Part shown: positions 7,141-14,278 of the stretch, piece by piece
Position numbering within the stretch: position 1 is the stretch's first letter
Layout: each line of letters begins with the position of its first letter
Origin: Oscillospiraceae bacterium
GTDB taxonomy: Bacteria > Bacillota > Clostridia > Saccharofermentanales > Saccharofermentanaceae
Assembly (NCBI GenBank): GCA_902787975.1
Contig: CADAIP010000026.1
Location: 1 to 40,137 of the forward strand
Direction of reading: 5' to 3'
Length of the DNA stretch: 40,137 bases
Notes under the pieces: model-generated
What the model saw: the letters and a program-made list of their open reading frames with translations, nothing else
Databases searched by the model: none
Told to the model about the DNA's origin: nothing
Program-made: the position numbers and the translations under genes

Positions 7141-7477
7141 AATTTACTTACTAAAAATGAGTTTTTTGATTTTGGTAAGTAAATTGCGAGTGTAGGAAGC
7201 CTTTTTGCTCGAATATTTACTTACCAAAAACGAGTTTTTTGATTTTGGTAAGTAAATTGCAGGGTGCAGGAAGCCTTTTTGCTCGAATATTTACTTACCA
7301 AAAACGAGTTTTCTGATTTTAGTAAGTAAATTGCAGGGTGCAAGAAGCCTTTTTGCTCGAATATTTACTTACCAAAAACGAGTTTTTTGATTTTGGTAAG
7401 TAAATAATGGACTTAGCATGATTTTTCCTCCAAGAATTTACTTACTGGATTAGCATTTCCCATTTTCAGTAAGTAAA
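7141..7477. repeat. Array of five TTTACTTACC hairpins, three on a strict 74-bp period
   Basis: Hairpins lie at 7141-7185, 7215-7257, 7289-7331, 7363-7405 and 7437-7477. Each has arms TTTACTTACCAAAA and TTTTGGTAAGTAAA around a loop like CGAGTTTTTTGA. Copies 2, 3 and 4 start exactly 74 bp apart and share spacers (GGAAGCCTTTTTGCTCGAAT). The fifth has a different loop and a changed but still paired stem (ACTG/CAGT). No cas genes are present, the repeats are self-complementary, and spacers are not unique, so this is not a CRISPR array. It lies between the end of the RNA-repair operon (7709) and the hydrolase promoter. Confidence 0.9.
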
Positions 7478-7498
7478 GTGATCATGAGTGCAGTGCAA

Positions 7499-7686
7499 TT
7501 ACGTACCTAAACGCGATTTTATTCAACCAGGTACGTAAAAATACTCTCTTCAGCGGCTGTATTTTCAAGATTTTACGTACCTAAAACCAGTTTTTCCTTT
7601 TCAGGTACGTAAAAGCGAGCCTTGTCAGGCATAAAACCCGAAAAAATTACGTACCTAAAAACACTTTTTCGCTTTTAGGTACGTAA
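7499..7686. repeat. Array of three TTACGTACCT hairpins
   Basis: Hairpins lie at 7499-7538, 7571-7614 and 7647-7686. Arms are TTACGTACCT(AAAA) and (TTTT)AGGTACGTAA with variable loops. Arms are conserved while loops and spacers are not. It continues the array at 7141-7477, but CTTAC/GTAAG in the stem is replaced by CGTAC/GTACG on both sides, so pairing is kept. The TTACGTA arm recurs in the palindromes at 1278-1346. Confidence 0.9.
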
Positions 7687-7708
7687 ATCAGCCCACATCC
7701 CAAAAACC

Positions 7709-8116
7709 TTACGTCACGCTCCAGACTACATCAAAGTCCTTCTTGTATTTAGACCCCTTCAGGAGATATGAATCCTCATCGAATTTCTTATTTCTTCTGA
7801 GCTTTCGGGCAGCGAGCTGCTTGAAGTACTGCTTTCCGCTTATGCCGTAATGCCTGACCATGAAGATCTCACCTCCGACGCGTTTGATGACAGGAATATA
7901 AATGGTTCTTCCGCCGGCATCTTTAACGGGGATATGTACAATGCGTTCTCTTTGGCGTTCAACATAATAGCCGCACTGGCCATAGAAGCGGCTGTACTCT
8001 CCCCTGTCATACTTACGTGCTCTCGAAAACTTCTTCTGCGCAGTCTCATAACGCCTCAGCCTATGACGGGCCTTCTGCTTTGAATCAGAATCAAGATAAA
8101 ATCCAACTTTGGACAT
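7709..8116 (-). CDS. Small basic protein of the RtcB/Ro operon, unknown
   Basis: A protein of about 135 residues, very rich in Lys, Arg and Tyr. The first 60 residues are a charged helical segment; a beta-type middle follows ('ERIVHIPV', 'IYIPVIKRVGG'), then a basic tail. No known domain is recognised. The frame opens with GTG 8128, but ATG 8116 is preferred because GGTGAG precedes it. It begins 16 bp after the RtcB stop codon and must be co-transcribed with it. Its charge and place suggest RNA binding or assistance to the ligase, which is inference. It is the last gene before the hairpin array. Confidence 0.6.
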   Translation of the reverse strand: MSKVGFYLDSDSKQKARHRLRRYETAQKKFSRARKYDRGEYSRFYGQCGYYVERQRERIVHIPVKDAGGRTIYIPVIKRVGGEIFMVRHYGISGKQYFKQLAARKLRRNKKFDEDSYLLKGSKYKKDFDVVWSVT

Positions 8117-8132
8117 GTAACTCACCACTCAC

Positions 8133-9347
8133 TTACTCACTTGCCTTGAAGTTGTATACCGGCTTGATCACTTCGACCACATCGACAGACTCTGTGATGA
8201 CATCGATGATGTCTTCCAAAGACTTGTAAGCCATGGGTGCTTCATCCAATGTGGACTCGTTTACGGATGTTGTGAAGATGCCCTTCATCGCTTCCTTGTA
8301 CTCATCCATGGAGAGGGTCTCTTTTGCCTTTGTTCTGGACATGAGTCTTCCGGCACCGTGAGGCGCGGAGAAGTTCCAGTCGGGGTTGCCCTTGCCGATG
8401 GCGATGACGGAACCGTCCCTCATGTTGATGGGGATCAATACTTTCTCGCCTTTGTGCGCGGCGATGGAACCTTTTCTTAAGATCATCTCTTCAGTATCGA
8501 TATAGTTGTGGATCGTGTGGAAGGATTCGCCCGCCACGAGGCCTGCGCGTTCGGAGAGGATCTCGGCCATTAATTCCCTGCTTCTTTTCGCGAAGGCCTG
8601 GCAGATCTCAACATCGTGGAGATAATCTTCAAGGTATGTTCCGTAGAGGTAGCAGAGGTCTTCTGGCATCTTTGTCTCGCCTCCGTATACTTCGAAGTGG
8701 AGTTCCTTTAATGCGGCCTGGATCTCAGACTTGCGGCCCTGCTCTTTGTATGTGCGGATTATCTCGTTGCGCTTTTCGTAGTATTCGCCATAACCTCTCT
8801 GTAAGTTGATGGCGAGCTTCTGGTAGTACTCTGCGACCTGTTTGCCCAAGTTTCTGGAACCGGAGTGAATGACAAGATATTTAGTGCCGTCAGATGCTTC
8901 ATCGATCTCGATGAAGTGGTTGCCGCCGCCCAATGTGCCGAGAGATCTGACTAATCTCTTTGTGTCCTTAAGTGATCTGTAGCACTTAAGACCTGTGAGG
9001 TCGAACTGTTCCTTTCGGCCTTCCCAAACGGATCTGCCGGAGGGGATGAAGTGTGCTGCAGCATCTACCAACATATAGTCGATCTCACCCTTGCCGAGAG
9101 ATACAGTGTACATTCCGCATCCGATATCTACGCCTACGACGTTCGGAACGGCTTTATCGACCACAGTCATTGTCGTGCCTATTGTGCAGCCTTTTCCGGA
9201 GTGGACGTCGGGCATGATCCTTATCTTGGAGCCTTCAGTCATCTCGTAATCGCACATTCGTCTGATCTGTTCGATCGCTTCATCTTCCACGACTTTTGCG
9301 TAGCAGATCGCTGTATTCACCTTTCCTTTTATTTCTATGTATTCCAT
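8133..9347 (-). CDS. rtcB: RtcB-type RNA ligase
   Basis: A 404-residue protein, full length for the short bacterial type. RtcB joins 2',3'-cyclic-phosphate or 3'-phosphate RNA ends to 5'-OH ends using GTP and manganese. Signature residues are present: PDVHSGKGCTIG (46-57), the metal-binding Cys77 in VDIGCGM, GGGNHFIE (140-147), the histidine in HSGSRNLG, and the guanylylated histidine candidate His330 in SAPHGAGR. ATG 9347 has AAAGGA upstream. A strong terminator separates it from the upstream Ro-like gene, so it depends on read-through or its own promoter. The neighbouring Ro-like protein, Y RNA candidate and WYL regulator place it in an RNA damage-repair locus. Confidence 0.95.
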   Translation of the reverse strand: MEYIEIKGKVNTAICYAKVVEDEAIEQIRRMCDYEMTEGSKIRIMPDVHSGKGCTIGTTMTVVDKAVPNVVGVDIGCGMYTVSLGKGEIDYMLVDAAAHFIPSGRSVWEGRKEQFDLTGLKCYRSLKDTKRLVRSLGTLGGGNHFIEIDEASDGTKYLVIHSGSRNLGKQVAEYYQKLAINLQRGYGEYYEKRNEIIRTYKEQGRKSEIQAALKELHFEVYGGETKMPEDLCYLYGTYLEDYLHDVEICQAFAKRSRELMAEILSERAGLVAGESFHTIHNYIDTEEMILRKGSIAAHKGEKVLIPINMRDGSVIAIGKGNPDWNFSAPHGAGRLMSRTKAKETLSMDEYKEAMKGIFTTSVNESTLDEAPMAYKSLEDIIDVITESVDVVEVIKPVYNFKASE

Positions 9348-9363
9348 ATATTTTCCTTTCTCG

Positions 9364-9400
9364 AAAAAGCCCCCGCCAGGTTTTATAAATCGACGGGGGC
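9364..9400 (-). terminator. Strong intrinsic terminator between the Ro-like gene and rtcB
   Basis: On the minus strand GCCCCCG (9400-9394) pairs with CGGGGGC (9375-9369), followed by TTTTT. It lies 33 nt after the Ro-like stop and 17 nt before the rtcB ATG. It should reduce rtcB expression relative to the Ro-like gene unless bypassed. Confidence 0.85.
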
Positions 9401-9432
9401 GCTGTTCATTATGCTTTTCACTAGCAGTTTCC

Positions 9433-10899
9433 TTATGCTGCTACCTGCTTATATCTTTCAGATGATATAACGCTCATCATGAAGGAATAAGGGTCCATGT
9501 TGTCACTCTTCAGCATCGCGAAGATCTGAGGTGACATACCTGAGACCAGGGTAACGCCCTTTTCGTTCATTCTGACAGGCTGCTGCCTGTTGAAGCTGTT
9601 GACATTCCAGAAGACCAGAGAAGGCAGCTTGTAGCCGGCTCTCTCGAACTTTGCCTTGGCATTCTCGAAGTTCGTCATGTCTGCATCATTGGTGCAGGAG
9701 TCAAACTCCATGTCCGAGATTATGATCATTCTCGAAGGCATATCCTTCTGCTTCAGTCTGTTCTTGACCGCTGTGTTCAAGATCAGGTCGAATGTCTTGC
9801 CGATATTTGTGTTGCTGCATTCATTGAAGCTCATGCAGTACTGTACCTTCTCGAAAATATCCTCACCCTTGATCTCAACCAGCTGAGGGTTAGCTGAGAA
9901 AGTGATGAAGTGATTTCTGAAAGCACCCTTGTTGCGCTCTGCAAAGTAGATGCCCAGAGATTCTGCAACTGCAGCAGGCATAACGCTTGCGCCGCCCCAG
10001 TACATTGAGCCGGAGCCGTCAACCACGACCAGAGTGTTATCGGAGTTTACATAGTTCTCCAATGCATTCCATGTAGTATCAAGAACTGCTCTTTCCTCAG
10101 ATGACATGCCATTTCTGTTTTTGATAACAGAACCTACGATGTCGTAAGGAGTCAGTGTGCTTGTGTTCAGCTCATAAGGATTCTCCTTGGCATCCGTGAT
10201 GAACTTCTGGTATCTTTCACCATCGTTTCTGATGAATGCTTTTCTGTACTTGAACAGAGCCTTTGAAGGCTGCATGTTGTACTCAAAAGAGTAGTCCTTT
10301 TCTCTTAAGTTATTCTCAATGATCCTGATATAAGCTCTCAAGGAAGACAGCATCTTTCTATAAGATTCACAAGACATGTCCATGCCCTTTGCGATCTTCT
10401 TTGCAAGTCTTACGGCTTCCTTGTTGCTTGTGTTTACAGAAGGCAACCACTTGGCCATCAGAGATACAGTGTCCTGTGCCTGCATGGACTTCATATCTTC
10501 ATCTAAGACCGCCTTTATGTAAGCGATTGCCTCCTGCTCACACGCTGTATCCATCAAAGAGAGGATATCGTCATATCTGCCGTACTCGGCGATGTTGTCG
10601 ATATTCTTAACGGCAACATCAGGATAGTTTATAGCCAGGTATCTGAAGATTACTCTGAAAAATCTTCTCTCACCCAAACCGCCTCTGACATCTCTTGCAA
10701 AGAAGAGTGTCTTCATGGCGATCTCCCTGTCTTCTGCAAAGGCTCTGATGAACCTCTCGATGATCTCTTCGTCACCTGCATTTCTCAATGCGCCTGCTGT
10801 AGCGAAAAGATCTAAGCAGTCAGACATTGTAGATGCATTGGATAATGCACCGTTTGCCGTGTAAGCAACATTTGCTTCTTTCTTTAAAAACTTCAACAT
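9433..10899 (-). CDS. Ro60-like TROVE/vWA RNA-binding protein (DUF2828-like)
   Basis: A 488-residue protein. The N-terminal 270 residues are all-helical HEAT-like repeats, as in TROVE/Ro proteins (pattern 'ALRNAGDEEIIERFIRAF', 'FFARDVRGGLGERRFFR', 'NIAEYGRYDDIL'). The C-terminal half is a von Willebrand A domain with a complete MIDAS: D294-x-S296-x-S298 in VVVDGSGSM, then the late acidic motif 'IIISDMEFD'. Ro proteins bind misfolded RNA and Y RNAs in the ring of helices; in bacteria they assist RNA decay and sit beside rtcB. The frame extends upstream to 10965, but ATG 10899 has an AAGGAG site and the extension would run into the RNA element. It also resembles DUF2828, a relative of TROVE. 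A candidate Y RNA lies directly upstream. Confidence 0.85.
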   Translation of the reverse strand: MLKFLKKEANVAYTANGALSNASTMSDCLDLFATAGALRNAGDEEIIERFIRAFAEDREIAMKTLFFARDVRGGLGERRFFRVIFRYLAINYPDVAVKNIDNIAEYGRYDDILSLMDTACEQEAIAYIKAVLDEDMKSMQAQDTVSLMAKWLPSVNTSNKEAVRLAKKIAKGMDMSCESYRKMLSSLRAYIRIIENNLREKDYSFEYNMQPSKALFKYRKAFIRNDGERYQKFITDAKENPYELNTSTLTPYDIVGSVIKNRNGMSSEERAVLDTTWNALENYVNSDNTLVVVDGSGSMYWGGASVMPAAVAESLGIYFAERNKGAFRNHFITFSANPQLVEIKGEDIFEKVQYCMSFNECSNTNIGKTFDLILNTAVKNRLKQKDMPSRMIIISDMEFDSCTNDADMTNFENAKAKFERAGYKLPSLVFWNVNSFNRQQPVRMNEKGVTLVSGMSPQIFAMLKSDNMDPYSFMMSVISSERYKQVAA

Positions 10900-10925
10900 T
10901 TCCTTTTTCTCCTTTACAAGGTGCC

Positions 10926-11100
10926 GGGGGATCTCCCCCAGATCGATTGACAGTCGAGCATGCAATTGCTGTATGCACCTTTAGTCAACGTTTTTTGCAA
11001 GACACTTAGTCTTCGCCTCGACTACTAAGGCAGGATTCGAACCTGCAAACCAACCTCTGCTGATTGCTGAGCGTGTCTTTCACGTTGCAGCCTTATGTTA
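10926..11100 (-). ncRNA. Candidate bacterial Y RNA (YrlA-like) with tRNA-like module
   Basis: Read on the minus strand, a tRNA-like part comes first: TAAGGC (11095-11090) pairs with GCCTTA (11031-11026), enclosing a D-arm-like GGTTGG segment and a perfect T arm GCAGG-TTCGAAT-CCTGC (11046-11030); stem and T arm share two bases. A Y module follows: stem AGTCGAG (11023-11017) pairs with CTCGACT (10958-10952), and the 5' strand leads straight into G-CGAAG (11015-11011). In Y RNAs a CGAAG bulge follows the terminal stem and forms the Ro site; TTGACTAA lies on the 3' side. GGGGG-AGAT-CCCCC (10939-10926) may mark the 3' end but lacks a U-tract. Place, T arm and Ro-site layout fit YrlA, but the ends are approximate. 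A normal tRNA is excluded: no anticodon arm and no full 7-bp acceptor. Confidence 0.65.
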
Positions 11101-11131
11101 ACCTCGGCAAGTGGGGTTTAAAAGATGCAGA

Positions 11132-11160
11132 TTGACTTGTAATTACAACCCCAATATAAT
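11132..11160 (+). promoter_or_regulatory. Sigma-A promoter of the WYL gene with palindromic operator in the spacer
   Basis: TTGACT (11132-11137) and TATAAT (11155-11160) are separated by exactly 17 bp. The spacer holds the perfect 12-bp palindrome TTGTAATTACAA (11137-11148). ACAACCCCAA occurs at 11145 and again at 11200, just before the start codon. The palindrome is a plausible operator for autorepression by the WYL protein and for control of the divergent RNA-repair operon. Confidence 0.75.
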
Positions 11161-11222
11161 CAATATATTAGAGCGATTTTCGAGATTTTAATAATTTTCA
11201 CAACCCCAAACAGGAGTTATAC

Positions 11223-12221
11223 ATGACCGAGAAATACAAGATATATCTTTCCGAAGACACGAAAATGAGGCTTATCAACGATGCCGAACTCTTCGAATTC
11301 TACAGAAACGACGGCAGCGTCAACCTCAATGGTTTTCTAAAAGAGCTGATCGTCAATTATTTCGAGCAATACAGAAAAGACAATGACGAGCTCTTAAATA
11401 ACATGCTCGAAGAATTAACATCGGTAAAATCACTCAAGTCCAAAGAGGCTTCAGTTCTGGCGGAGAAGATAATAACAACGTACATCAATAACAGGGAGAA
11501 CACATCCGGCAAGAGCTCCGTGATCACGCTCACCGTGAGCGGCGAATCCTACAACATAGTACAGATAATCGAGAACAATCTTCTTAAGGACAATTCGCTT
11601 TCAGGATACATCAAGGACATGTTCCTGTCTTACCTCTCGATCCCGAGAAATAAGCGCGAAGAGATAATCTTCAGGCAGACTTACGATGCGATCAACAAAG
11701 CGATTGCAGAAAACAAAGTGCTGTCATTTACTTCGACTAATTCTTCGAAGCAGGGCACCATCTATGTCGAACCGTACCTGATAGCGACATCCAAAGAAGA
11801 GCAGTTCAGCTACCTTCTCTGCCACGGGCACAAATACGATCTTGATCACACATTCAGGATCTCAAGACTAAGGAACGTCTTCATCACATCAGACGAATTC
11901 GTCAGGAGCAAAAAAACTGAAGAAAGACTCACGCAGGTAGGAATACGTCATCCCCACTCCGCTTCTTCCGACATTCACGCAGTCATACAGATGACCGAAC
12001 GCGGCAAGCAGATGTACAAGATGATCGTCAAGAACAGGCCTGCCGTAACTGAGATCAAAGGCGACAGATACCATTTCGACTGGCCTCAGCAGCAGCTTGA
12101 AGATTACTTCAGAAGATTCGGCAAAGAAGCGATCGCGCTCCGTCCGAAGTCACTCAAGACCAAGCTTCAGAAATATTTTTCCGATGCAGCTGAAGCGTAT
12201 TCGGACAAGGCCTCACGCTAA
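11223..12221 (+). CDS. WYL-domain transcriptional regulator with RHH-like N terminus
   Basis: A 332-residue protein. Residues 1-50 ('KIYLSEDTKMRL' to 'FLKELIVNYFEQY') look like a ribbon-helix-helix DNA-binding unit. A second similar unit may lie at about 100-140 ('VITLTVSGESYNI' to 'GYIKDMFLSYL'). Residues 150-235 match a WYL domain: 'FRQTYDAINKAIAENKVLSF', then 'YVEPYLIATSKEEQFSYLLCHG', then 'FRISRLRNVFIT'. WYL domains are thought to sense nucleic acids or nucleotides and often control RNA- or DNA-damage and defence genes. ATG 11223 follows CAGGAG. The gene is divergent from the Ro-like gene and Y RNA candidate, so control of RNA repair by damaged RNA is a reasonable inference. Confidence 0.8.
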   Translation: MTEKYKIYLSEDTKMRLINDAELFEFYRNDGSVNLNGFLKELIVNYFEQYRKDNDELLNNMLEELTSVKSLKSKEASVLAEKIITTYINNRENTSGKSSVITLTVSGESYNIVQIIENNLLKDNSLSGYIKDMFLSYLSIPRNKREEIIFRQTYDAINKAIAENKVLSFTSTNSSKQGTIYVEPYLIATSKEEQFSYLLCHGHKYDLDHTFRISRLRNVFITSDEFVRSKKTEERLTQVGIRHPHSASSDIHAVIQMTERGKQMYKMIVKNRPAVTEIKGDRYHFDWPQQQLEDYFRRFGKEAIALRPKSLKTKLQKYFSDAAEAYSDKASR

Positions 12222-12333
12222 GGTCTGTTTCTTTTCTCGTGATTAATTCGCTTTTGCGGCCAGCTTTCTCCTGTCAATATCTGTTATTGGGACAACCGTT
12301 CTTTTTAACGAAGTATTTCTCCTCCTTACCTGA

Positions 12334-12720
12334 TACATTATCAGCACTATTTCGAAAAGGAGGATTCAAGCGTATATAATATACGTAAACGGATCGATAC
12401 GAACAGACGATTCTGCTTTGGGCAAACTTATGAGCGATTTCTACTGCACCAAAGCAGACGGCATGTACTACAAAGAATTGTCTGACAAAGTCAGACACTA
12501 CAAGGAATCTGAGGAAGGAGTTAAGGCTATGTGTGATATATGGGAAGAAGTAAAAAACGAAGGCATTCAGGAAGGCAAGATTGAAGGCAAATTGGAAGCC
12601 AGCATTGAAAATGCTAAAACGATGTTAAGACTTGGTAAGCTATCTTTAGAAGAGATTGCTGTATATTCAGGTCTCTCAATAGAAAAGGTCAGAGAACTCG
12701 CAGGCAACAAATCAGCTTAA
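12334..12720 (+). pseudogene. C-terminal remnant of an Rpn/PD-(D/E)XK transposase-like nuclease
   Basis: The open frame after a stop at 12331-12333 reads 'AYIIYVNGSIRTDDSALGKLMSDF' in front of 'CTKADGMYYKELSDKVRHYKE' and 'EGVKAMCDIWEEVKNEG'. This is the C-terminal part of the recombination-promoting-nuclease (Rpn) family, followed by the usual Lys/Glu helical tail and a short helix-turn-helix-like end. The nuclease core, about 180 residues, is missing and no start codon with a ribosome binding site exists. The ending is intact, with a terminator after it. It is a decayed fragment; the first ATG/TTG (12418) would give only 100 residues. Confidence 0.75.
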
Positions 12721-12744
12721 TTACAATAACAACCTCAGCATTTG

Positions 12745-12772
12745 AACGGCTCTCGCAAGAGAGCCGTTTTGT
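12745..12772 (+). terminator. Intrinsic terminator after the Rpn remnant
   Basis: A 10-bp perfect stem AACGGCTCTC (12745-12754) / GAGAGCCGTT (12759-12768) with loop GCAA, followed by TTGTTTTG. It lies 25 nt after the remnant's stop. Confidence 0.85.
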
Positions 12773-12892
12773 TTTGTTATTACGCCAAGCATGTTCTGCA
12801 AATGATGTAGATAACAAAGAGGAATTTTTCATTTGTGCAACAGACGTTCCGGAATCTGTTGCTTAAGCCACATTTACACTGTGAATTACTGA

Positions 12893-12921
12893 TTGTTTGT
12901 GCCACTCACGGCGGTGATAAT
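12893..12921 (+). promoter_or_regulatory. Promoter of the double-glycine peptide gene
   Basis: TTGTTT (12893-12898) and GATAAT (12916-12921) are separated by 17 bp. The peptide's ATG is 47 bp downstream. Upstream, 12783-12866 is an open frame ending 'ICATDVPESVA', which may be another gene remnant. Confidence 0.5.
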
Positions 12922-12967
12922 GAAGCCATCAATCAAAAACACAATCTCATCAAAGGAGGACACAACA

Positions 12968-13312
12968 ATGAAAACTATGACTAACTACAGAACACTGGAA
13001 ATGGAAGAGCTCGAGATCGTATCAGGCGGTACAGTTACAGAATTAGACGAACTTATCTCAGCAATCGAAGGCAACGGCTTCTTTGGAGACATCTGCGGAA
13101 AGCTCGGCGGACACCTCCCCTGCGCAAACGGTTTAGTAGCCGCACTGATCAAAGAAGTCCTCGAAGACAGCCTCGGAATCAGGGCAAATATCAGCCTCGG
13201 CTTCGGAGGAACAGGACTTGGTTCAGACCCCAACACTTATCTTGATATTAGAACAGGCAAAAGCCTCACACACGCTGAAGTTATCAGCAGAATCCGTAGT
13301 TGCGGAATCTAA
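12968..13312 (+). CDS. Double-glycine-leader peptide (bacteriocin-like)
   Basis: A 114-residue protein started at ATG 12968, 7 nt after a perfect AAAGGAGG. Residues 1-21 form a classic double-glycine leader ending ELEIVSGG, of the kind removed by C39-peptidase ABC exporters. The predicted mature part is 93 residues, Gly-rich (GFGGTGLG), amphipathic, with three Cys (ICGKL, PCANG and SCGI at the end). It matches no bacteriocin class that I recognise. It has its own promoter and terminator. No exporter, modification enzyme or immunity gene lies next to it, so it must use a transporter encoded elsewhere, if it is functional. Confidence 0.7.
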   Translation: MKTMTNYRTLEMEELEIVSGGTVTELDELISAIEGNGFFGDICGKLGGHLPCANGLVAALIKEVLEDSLGIRANISLGFGGTGLGSDPNTYLDIRTGKSLTHAEVISRIRSCGI

Positions 13313-13349
13313 ATCGACATTTTCTCATAATTATCCCCTCATATCCCGT

Positions 13350-13384
13350 AAAAAGGCGCCAGGAATTACCTTCCGGGCGCCTTT
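13350..13384 (+). terminator. Intrinsic terminator after the peptide gene
   Basis: AAAAGGCGCC (13350-13359) pairs with GGCGCCTTTT (13375-13384) around a 15-nt loop. It ends the transcript of the peptide gene 38 nt after its stop. Confidence 0.85.
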
Positions 13385-13527
13385 TAGGTTGATCTTATTA
13401 GAATCCAATGTGCGATTGAGTTAGAAAAACTTCTTCAGATGCCTTTGTATTCGGTATAAATCGAAGCTAAACAATATGTAACCTGCAAAATAGCGCATTT
13501 GCAGATATAAGAAGGACATAATAACGT

Positions 13528-13558
13528 AAAAACATCCCGAGAACGTGTCTCGGGATGT
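13528..13558 (-). terminator. Orphan minus-strand terminator
   Basis: ACATCCCGAG (13532-13541) and CTCGGGATGT (13549-13558) form a 10-bp stem. The U-tract (TTTTT) is on the minus strand, yet no minus-strand gene lies directly to the right. It may be left from a lost gene. The stretch 13385-13683 otherwise holds three TGTCAAACT repeats (13617-13650) and no intact gene. Confidence 0.55.
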
Positions 13559-13683
13559 CAAAGTGAAAATTCTTAAAAACTCAAATGTGCGATGGACATT
13601 GCATTTCGGGGCTTTGCTGTCAAACTGCTGTCAAAACTGATGTCAAACTCTGGAACCCCAAAACCATAAACCCAATAAAATCA

Positions 13684-14146
13684 ATGCTTCCGAGGATTTT
13701 ATTCCTTAATAGTTTTCATAGTCGGGAGTTTCCCGTCCGTGAAGTCCAGAGAAGAGGGGTTCTTTTATGTCCATCCGCAGAACCGTTTCTGGAAAGTGAC
13801 CGCAAGTGTTTTCGGTGAGGATGTACCTAAGACAATTGATGAAAAGAAATCCTTCCTTCTTAGGAATCATATCGCACTATGGGATGTTATCGGTTCGTGC
13901 GAGATCGACGGTTCCTCTGATTCGAGTATTCGTAACGTATCAGTCAACGACATAAAAACGATATTGGAAACAGCCGGTATTCAGGCGATCTATCTCAATG
14001 GCATAAAAGCATTCCAACTCTATCAGAAGCATATGCTCCCGGTCACCGGACGCGAGGGCATCTGCCTGCCGTCAACGAGTCCCGCTAACGCAGCCTGGCA
14101 GATGGATAGGCTGGTGAGAGAATGGAGAGTAATCGCTGATATTTGA
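13684..14146 (+). pseudogene. Disrupted DNA glycosylase of the uracil-DNA glycosylase superfamily
   Basis: From about 13721 the frame reads 'IVGSFPSVKSREEGFFYVHP' followed by 'NRFWKV', then 'HIALWDVIGSCEIDGSSDSS', 'RNVSVNDI' and, near the end, 'LPSTSPANAAW'. These are the active-site and C-terminal motifs of hypoxanthine/uracil-type DNA glycosylases. The N terminus is broken: the preceding residues 'PRILFL' (family: RILILGSFPSV) are in another frame, separated from GSFPSV by about 16 extra bases (13708-13723). No start codon precedes GTG 13739 in the main frame, and that start would lose the catalytic GSFPS motif. About 12 further N-terminal residues are also missing. It is probably inactive. 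Confidence 0.75.
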
Positions 14147-14278
14147 CGAGCGCCGACCCCGTTAATTGACCCTAATTGCTTTTTACAGTCCTTCTGCTTA
14201 TTTATAGCCATTCACCATTTTCATATCTGAAAGTTGCATAGTTATTATCAATGATCTGCTTAATGCTATTAGGAATTA

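Noticed and set aside
7141..7686. CRISPR array
   Set aside because: The repeats are long self-complementary palindromes, spacers are shared between copies or irregular, and no cas gene is in the window.
10900..10965. N-terminal extension of the Ro-like protein to 10965
   Set aside because: It lies within the structured RNA region and lacks a ribosome binding site, while ATG 10899 has AAGGAG.
11026..11095. Ordinary tRNA gene on the minus strand
   Set aside because: The T arm is perfect, but there is no seven-base-pair acceptor stem, no anticodon arm with seven-base loop, and no CCA. The Y-RNA-like stem follows directly.
13617..13650. 3' end of a tyrosine recombinase gene, suggested by triple TGTCAAACT
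   Set aside because: Similar repeats occur near integrase ends, but no integrase motif or continuous frame can be recognised.
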